Assembly (NCBI RefSeq): GCF_006517815.1 | Contig: NZ_CP041198.1 | Location: 4,092,001-4,156,000 of the forward strand | Direction of reading: 5' to 3' | DNA: 64,000 nt | Origin: Pseudarthrobacter sp. NIBRBAC000502770 | GTDB lineage: Bacteria; Actinomycetota; Actinomycetes; Actinomycetales; Micrococcaceae | Made by a program: the position numbers and the translations under genes | Part shown: piece after piece, positions 59,945 through 64,000 of the stretch | Layout of the letters: every line of letters starts with the position of its first letter | How positions within the stretch are numbered: position 1 is the stretch's first letter | The notes under the pieces: generated by a model | Told to the model about the DNA's origin: nothing | Databases searched by the model: none | The model's input: only the letters and a program-made list of their open reading frames with translations

Positions 59945-61153
59945 ATGCCTGAATTCGTGCCCGCGTCACGCGTAACCCGTATCAAATCCTCACCCAGCGT
60001 TGCCGCGGCGGCCCGTGTCCGGGAGCTCAAGGCCGAGGGCCGCCGGATCCTGGACCTGACGGTCGGCGAGCCGGATTTCGACACGCCCCAGCACATCAAG
60101 GACGCTGCCGTCGCGGCCATCGACCGTGGTGAAACCAAGTACACATCGGTCACCGGGACGCCCGAACTGCAAAAAGCCATCCTGCAGACGCTGCACCGCA
60201 AAACCGGCCAGCAATACACCGCCGGCGAAATCACCATCGGGGGAGGCGGCAAGCAGGTCATCTTCACCGCGTTCATGGCCACTCTCGATCCGGGCGACGA
60301 GGTCGTCATTCCCGCGCCATACTGGGTCTCCTACCCGGACATGGTGCTCGCCAACGAAGGCACCCCCGTCATCGTTTCCTGTGGTGAGGACACCGGTTTC
60401 AAGCTAACCCCTGAGGCACTCGCAGGCGCACTGACGGAGCACACCAAATGGGTCATCCTCAACACGCCCTCCAATCCCACAGGAGCGGTGTACTCCCGCG
60501 AAGAACTGGCAGGCCTGGCCGCCGTCCTCATGGACCACCCTGCCGTCTATGTCCTCACCGATGAGATCTATGACGGGATTCATTTCGGCGAAGAGCCCAT
60601 AACGGGTCTCGTGGCCGTTGCCCCTGGGCTCAAGGACCGTGTGCTGGTCACCAACGGGGTCTCCAAGGCCTACGCGATGACCGGATGGCGGCTGGGTTAC
60701 GCCGGCGGACCGGCCCCCCTGGTGGCTGCCATCAACAAGCTGCAGTCCCAAATGTCCTCCTGCCCGTCCTCGATCAGCCAGGCAGCTGCCGCCGCGGCAC
60801 TCACCGGAGACCAAGCATTCGTCCGCGAAAGTGTTGACGTGTACCGCGAGCGGCGTGACGCGGCAGTGTCCGGGCTGAACGCGGTCAACGGCCTGCAGTG
60901 CGCGACGCCGGAAGGCGCCTTTTACGCGTACGTCAACTGCGCCGGGGTCATCGGCAAGACGACGCCCGATGGCAGGCAGATCAGCAACGACGAGGACTTC
61001 ACGCTGTACCTGCTGGAAGCGGCGTCTGTTGCCGTCATCCAGGGGTCGGCGTATGGACTAAGCCCCTACTTCCGGATTTCCTATGCCACCGGGCTGCCGG
61101 TGATCGAGGATGCCATCGCTGCCATCGAAAAGGCCGTCAGGGCGCTGGCCTGA
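59945..61153 (+). CDS. Class I PLP aminotransferase (AspC-like)
   Basis: A 402-residue fold-type I aminotransferase: GEPDFDTPQHI, YTSVTGTPELQKAI, NTPSNPTGAVY, TDEIYDG, and the PLP Lys in NGVSKAYAMTGWRLGY, ending with PYFRISYATG for the Arg that holds the alpha-carboxylate. It is followed after 46 bp by a CHA aldolase gene, so together they may deaminate and then cleave a 4-substituted glutamate-type compound to pyruvate and oxaloacetate or pyruvate. An aspartate/keto-acid role is equally possible. Confidence 0.9.
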   Translation: MPEFVPASRVTRIKSSPSVAAAARVRELKAEGRRILDLTVGEPDFDTPQHIKDAAVAAIDRGETKYTSVTGTPELQKAILQTLHRKTGQQYTAGEITIGGGGKQVIFTAFMATLDPGDEVVIPAPYWVSYPDMVLANEGTPVIVSCGEDTGFKLTPEALAGALTEHTKWVILNTPSNPTGAVYSREELAGLAAVLMDHPAVYVLTDEIYDGIHFGEEPITGLVAVAPGLKDRVLVTNGVSKAYAMTGWRLGYAGGPAPLVAAINKLQSQMSSCPSSISQAAAAAALTGDQAFVRESVDVYRERRDAAVSGLNAVNGLQCATPEGAFYAYVNCAGVIGKTTPDGRQISNDEDFTLYLLEAASVAVIQGSAYGLSPYFRISYATGLPVIEDAIAAIEKAVRALA

Positions 61154-61199
61154 CCAAACCACCACGTTGCCCACGCGTTCTACAAAACAGGAGCACCTC

Positions 61200-61895
61200 A
61201 TGATCCATGTCAAAACGAAATTCGACCGGCCTTCCGAAGATGCCGTTCAGCGACTTTCCAAGTTCTCCTCTGCCACAGTGCATGAAGCGCAGGGCCGCAA
61301 AGGTGCCCTGAATTCGAAGATCAAGCCGATTGACCGCAGCATGTCCTTCTGCGGCCCCGCCGTCACAGTGGTCTGTGCACCGCGGGACAACCTGATGCTT
61401 CAGGTGGCCATCCACTACGCCCGGAAGGGCGACGTTGTCCTGGTGGCAGCCGGTGAGTACGAGGAAGCCGGGACATTCGGCGACGTGCTGGGCAACGCCA
61501 TGAAGGCGAAAGGCCTGGCCGGTATGGTCACGGATTCAGGGGTCCGCGACACCAAGGACCTGATTGAACTCGGATTGCCGGTGTTCTCCGGCAGTGTCTG
61601 CATCAAGGGGACCGTCAAGGAAACCATTGGCCCGATCAACCATCCCCTGGTGTTCGGCGACGAAATTGTCTACCCGGGCGATGTCCTGCTGGGTGATGCC
61701 GACGGTGTGGTGGTAGTCCGCAAGGATGAGATCGAGGAAGTCATCAAGCTGTCGCAGGCACGCGTGGACGCTGAGGACGACCTCATCCGCCGCTACAAGG
61801 AGGGTGGCACCACCATCGAGCTGTGCAAGCTGACTGAGGTCCTGAAGGCCAAGGGGCTGCTGGTGGAAGACGCCGAATTGGAGCCCGCGCTGTAG
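61200..61895 (+). CDS. 4-carboxy-4-hydroxy-2-oxoadipate aldolase/oxaloacetate decarboxylase (LigK/GalC, RraA-like)
   Basis: A 231-residue RraA-fold class II pyruvate aldolase. FSSATVHEAQGRKGAL, CAPRDNLMLQVAI, GTFGDVLGNA and VTDSGVRDTKDL with the metal/pyruvate Asp and Arg match the LigK/GalC group closely, with INHPLVFGDEIVYPGDVLLGDADGVVVV following. CAGGAG precedes the ATG at 61200. Known members cleave 4-carboxy-4-hydroxy-2-oxoadipate to pyruvate and oxaloacetate in gallate/protocatechuate meta-cleavage. A terminator follows. Confidence 0.92.
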   Translation: MIHVKTKFDRPSEDAVQRLSKFSSATVHEAQGRKGALNSKIKPIDRSMSFCGPAVTVVCAPRDNLMLQVAIHYARKGDVVLVAAGEYEEAGTFGDVLGNAMKAKGLAGMVTDSGVRDTKDLIELGLPVFSGSVCIKGTVKETIGPINHPLVFGDEIVYPGDVLLGDADGVVVVRKDEIEEVIKLSQARVDAEDDLIRRYKEGGTTIELCKLTEVLKAKGLLVEDAELEPAL

Positions 61896-61922
61896 CTTCA
61901 CGCCGATGGGGTTAAACCACAG

Positions 61923-61960
61923 AGGCCCGGCGTTCCTTCTGGAACTCCGGGCCTTCTCTT
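61923..61960 (+). terminator. Intrinsic terminator after the aldolase gene
   Basis: GGCCCGG/CCGGGCC with an inner GTTCC/GGAAC stem, one mismatch, a short TTCT loop and a pyrimidine-rich TTCTCTT tail. Confidence 0.85.
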
Positions 61961-61991
61961 GGCCGCCGGCGGTGCGGTGGTTCAAGCCACC

Positions 61992-62234
61992 TCAGTTCAT
62001 CCCGGGAAGAAGGTACGCAGGCGGCCCCACCTGGCAGTCGTCCAGGTACCACATGGTGGATCCCCGCTTGCCCGGCGGCATCATGCTGCCCTCGAAGACA
62101 AACACCGGATCCGAGGCAGCGCCGTCCTCGGCCCGCCAGAAACCATTGGTAGGGCAATGCGAACCGGTGCTGGCCTTAAGCTGGATCCTTCGTTCCGAGG
62201 ATTTCCGGTATTGCAGGCTGGTGATCTTTTTCAT
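61992..62234 (-). CDS. Hypothetical protein, 80 residues
   Basis: A small soluble protein starting MKKITSLQYRKSSERR, with CPTNGFWRAEDGA, a PVFVFEGSMMPPGKRG segment and CQVGPPAYLLPGMN at the end; probably a small all-beta fold. GGAG lies about 7 bp before the ATG at 62234. I do not recognise the family. Its promoter carries the same LysR-type element as the aminotransferase operon, so it is likely expressed with it. Confidence 0.68.
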   Translation of the reverse strand: MKKITSLQYRKSSERRIQLKASTGSHCPTNGFWRAEDGAASDPVFVFEGSMMPPGKRGSTMWYLDDCQVGPPAYLLPGMN

Positions 62235-62296
62235 GCTGGGCTCCAAGGGAATCATTTGTGCCGGGTAAACGCCGTTGGCGAACCTTTATGGCTTTT

Positions 62297-62361
62297 ATCC
62301 TAGGACGCAGCAAAATCTATGGATAAGACTAATGGAGCGTGACCTGATAAGGCCCGCTTAT
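62297..62361 (-). promoter_or_regulatory. LysR-type promoter of the 80-residue gene
   Basis: Read on the minus strand: ATAAGCGGGCCTTAT, a 17-bp gap containing CACGC, GTCTTATCC, then TAGGAT. The first element overlaps the stop codon of the LysR gene. Confidence 0.7.
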
Positions 62362-63320
62362 GATGCATCCGCGCCAGCTGAGGGTGTTCCGCTGGAAAGC
62401 GGCTGGTATTTGCTGCGCAGCATTTCCTGGAGCATTTCCTTCAGTACCAGCAGAACGGCGGAACCGGCCTCGGAGAGCGGTTCGTGGTCCGGAGTGCACA
62501 GCGCGATCTTGCTCTGCAGTGCAGGTCCGGTGATCCGGAGGACCCGGAAGTCCTCCTCATGGAACAGGGCATCCGCGGCCGACTTGGGCAGGATGGTCGC
62601 ACCCAGGTCGCTGCGCAGCAGCCTGGTCAGGGACGGCACGGATTCCACTTCCCCCACCAGGTGCAGCGTGAGGCCCCTGCTGTCGAAGCCCGCCTCCACC
62701 ACCTGGCGCAGGGTGTGGATCCGTTCGGGCAGGAACAGGCCCAGCGTGGCCGCCGCTTCCAGGGCGATGGTGCCGGCCCCGGGGTCCACCGGAAGCTCCC
62801 GCGCGGCGTTGACCACCAAGTACAGGTCCTCGACGATGAGGGTGGTGAATTGCACACCCCGAATGGGCCCCGGTTCATAGATGAGGGCCATGTCCAGCCG
62901 CCCGTTCTTGATGGCCTCGCTGAGTACGCCGCCGTAAATCTCGGTCAGGTGCAGCACGATGTCGGGATAGCGCCGCCCTACTTCGCGGATAATCCGAGGG
63001 GTAAGGCTTGAGGCCATGCTGTAGGGGGCGATTGCTATGGAGACGCGCCCGGAAGGTGCCGCTCCTGAAGCTGCCACATCGATCCTTGCCTGCTCCACTT
63101 GGCGCAGGATGGTCTGGGCATGCCGGTAGAGGGTATGGCCCGCCGCAGTGGGCTCCACGCCCTGCTTGCTCCGGATCAGGAGCCGCTGCTTCAGGTCCGT
63201 TTCCAGCGCCGACACCTGCTGGCTCAGCGCCGGCTGGGCGACGTGGAGGGCGGCGGCCGCCTTCGTGATGCTTCCTGAGTCGACGATCTTCACGAAGTAC
63301 GCCAGCTTCCGGGTGTCCAT
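62358..63320 (-). CDS. LysR-family transcriptional regulator
   Basis: A 320-residue LysR protein with an N-terminal HTH (FVKIVDSGSITKAAAALHVAQPALSQQVSALETDL) and a periplasmic-binding-like effector domain; the layout resembles Nac/Cbl-type regulators. GAGGAG lies before the ATG at 63320. It is divergent from pxpA, sharing a 392-bp gap with a 47-bp imperfect direct repeat, and convergent with nothing on its 3' side except the promoter of the small 80-residue gene. It is a candidate regulator of pxpA and of the two LysR-type promoters nearby. Confidence 0.9.
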   Translation of the reverse strand: MDTRKLAYFVKIVDSGSITKAAAALHVAQPALSQQVSALETDLKQRLLIRSKQGVEPTAAGHTLYRHAQTILRQVEQARIDVAASGAAPSGRVSIAIAPYSMASSLTPRIIREVGRRYPDIVLHLTEIYGGVLSEAIKNGRLDMALIYEPGPIRGVQFTTLIVEDLYLVVNAARELPVDPGAGTIALEAAATLGLFLPERIHTLRQVVEAGFDSRGLTLHLVGEVESVPSLTRLLRSDLGATILPKSAADALFHEEDFRVLRITGPALQSKIALCTPDHEPLSEAGSAVLLVLKEMLQEMLRSKYQPLSSGTPSAGADAS

Positions 63321-63712
63321 AGCGCTCCTCTTTTCCAGCCGGGGACGGCACAGCCTGCGGGGTCATACGTTGGCGCTATGGCGGGACAGGCAATACGTCT
63401 TTGTGTGATCCGAGTCTCGGGCATAGGTTAATTGCAGATGACTTTCCAATGACCAGAGCATTCTATCCCGACCTAAGCCATCGCCGGTTTTGATGCCGGC
63501 ATATGTTTTGTGCATAAGCAGGGAAACAATTTATTGGAAAAGCCAGTCTTGTTGTCACGAAATAAGGGCCGTTTGCATTTTTTGGGTCACCAATAGCGCC
63601 TCTAAAGGTCATAACTGTTCCCTATAGCGTGATACCGCATTCGTCTTTGTGTGGCTCCAATCCCGATGCCACACTGATTTACACCCGCAGCACCAGCAGA
63701 GGAAGGCCCGCA
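63321..63712. other. 392-bp divergent control region (LysR/pxpA)
   Basis: No gene is supported. It is AT-richer than the window. It contains the 47-bp imperfect direct repeat at 63361-63407 and 63607-63653. Confidence 0.7.
63361..63653 (+). repeat. 47-bp imperfect direct repeat, two copies
   Basis: Both copies (63361-63407 and 63607-63653) read GGTCATA-N8-CTAT-R-GCG and end in an identical CGTCTTTGTGTG, with equal internal spacing. One lies next to the LysR start, the other about 60 bp before pxpA. Confidence 0.75.
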
Positions 63713-64000
63713 ATGCCCACAGTTGATCTCGTAGCGGATCTTGGTGAAGGTTTTGGCGCCTACTCGATCGGCGACGACAACGCCCTCCTGGACATCGTGT
63801 CCAGCGCCAACATCGCCTGCGGCTTCCACGCAGGGGACCCTGACATCATGGACGCCACCGTGGCTGAATGTGTCAGGACGGGAGTCGGCATCGGCGCCCA
63901 TCCGAGCTTCCCGGATCTTCGCGGCTTCGGCCGCCGGGCCATGGACCTCACGGCTGACGAAGTCCGCAACGATGTCATCTACCAGCTGGGTGCCCTGTCG
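63713..64000 (+). CDS. pxpA: 5-oxoprolinase subunit A (LamB/YcsF), partial
   Basis: The first 96 codons of a LamB/YcsF protein, continuing beyond the window. [14 protein letters not shown] is the family start; [14 protein letters not shown] is the conserved segment with metal/catalytic residues; [16 protein letters not shown] follows. PxpA is part of the ATP-dependent 5-oxoproline hydrolase with PxpB and PxpC, which are expected downstream. GAGGAAGG precedes the ATG at 63713. Confidence 0.9.
   Translation, partial: MPTVDLVADLGEGFGAYSIGDDNALLDIVSSANIACGFHAGDPDIMDATVAECVRTGVGIGAHPSFPDLRGFGRRAMDLTADEVRNDVIYQLGALS

Overview
The window is about 64 kb of high-GC DNA with short intergenic gaps, many ATGA or TGATG start/stop overlaps, GTG starts, and actinobacterial families (DUF4193, ANTAR, PaaX, IclR, MHS-type MFS carriers, a DppC-DppD fusion). 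It looks like the chromosome of an Arthrobacter-type soil actinobacterium (Arthrobacter/Pseudarthrobacter/Paenarthrobacter). The genus is an inference from gene content; there is no rRNA, tRNA, CRISPR array or intact insertion sequence in the window.

Layout. (1) 1-3.5 kb: end of a tetrose/polyol module with a TIM-barrel isomerase, an SDR, a DhaK-DhaL kinase and an RpiB-like isomerase. (2) 3.6-8.6 kb: housekeeping and stress genes (SRPBCC, type-B carboxylesterase, GAF-ANTAR regulator, Cys-rich protein, UspA, nucleoside hydrolase). (3) 8.7-31 kb: plant glycoside utilisation with a GH1 beta-glucosidase, an oligopeptide/oligosaccharide-type ABC importer, an MBL hydrolase, two GH78 alpha-L-rhamnosidases, two GH43 enzymes, two alpha/beta hydrolases, and LysR, IclR and GntR regulators. 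(4) 31-36 kb: a PaaX regulator, MHS carrier, frameshifted CocE/NonD hydrolase and DUF3237 protein. (5) 36-38.2 kb: a lower-GC patch with DUF1349 and leucine-rich-repeat-like genes. (6) 38.2-46.4 kb: a MarR regulator divergent from SDR, amidohydrolase, acyl-CoA dehydrogenase, MaoC, MFS, acyl-CoA ligase and BASS transporter genes, very like the hydroxycinnamate (cou) loci of rhodococci. (7) 46.5-49.5 kb: a molybdopterin oxidoreductase and a small helical His-rich partner. (8) 49.6-55.7 kb: an aromatic-ring operon (alpha/beta hydrolase, FAD monooxygenase, FAH hydrolase, DUF3500), convergent with a bicupin quercetinase. (9) 55.8-64 kb: DUF4193, a degenerate SDR, an MHS carrier, a LysR-linked aminotransferase/CHA-aldolase operon, and the start of pxpA.

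The main result is that regions 3 and 8 appear to form one regulon. Five copies of an inverted repeat, TTYCA-N5-TGAMA, lie upstream of the GH1/ABC genes, a GH43 gene, the IclR/GH78 pair, the aromatic operon and the quercetinase. Rhamnosidase, beta-glucosidase, quercetin dioxygenase, esterases and FAD hydroxylase are the activities needed to take apart a rutin-like flavonoid glycoside, and the neighbouring cou-like locus handles related phenylpropanoids. I infer a plant-phenolic-glycoside catabolic island controlled by the IclR protein at about 25 kb.

A second, independent signal is a bipartite LysR-type promoter element shared in sequence and spacing by the aminotransferase operon and an 80-residue orphan gene.
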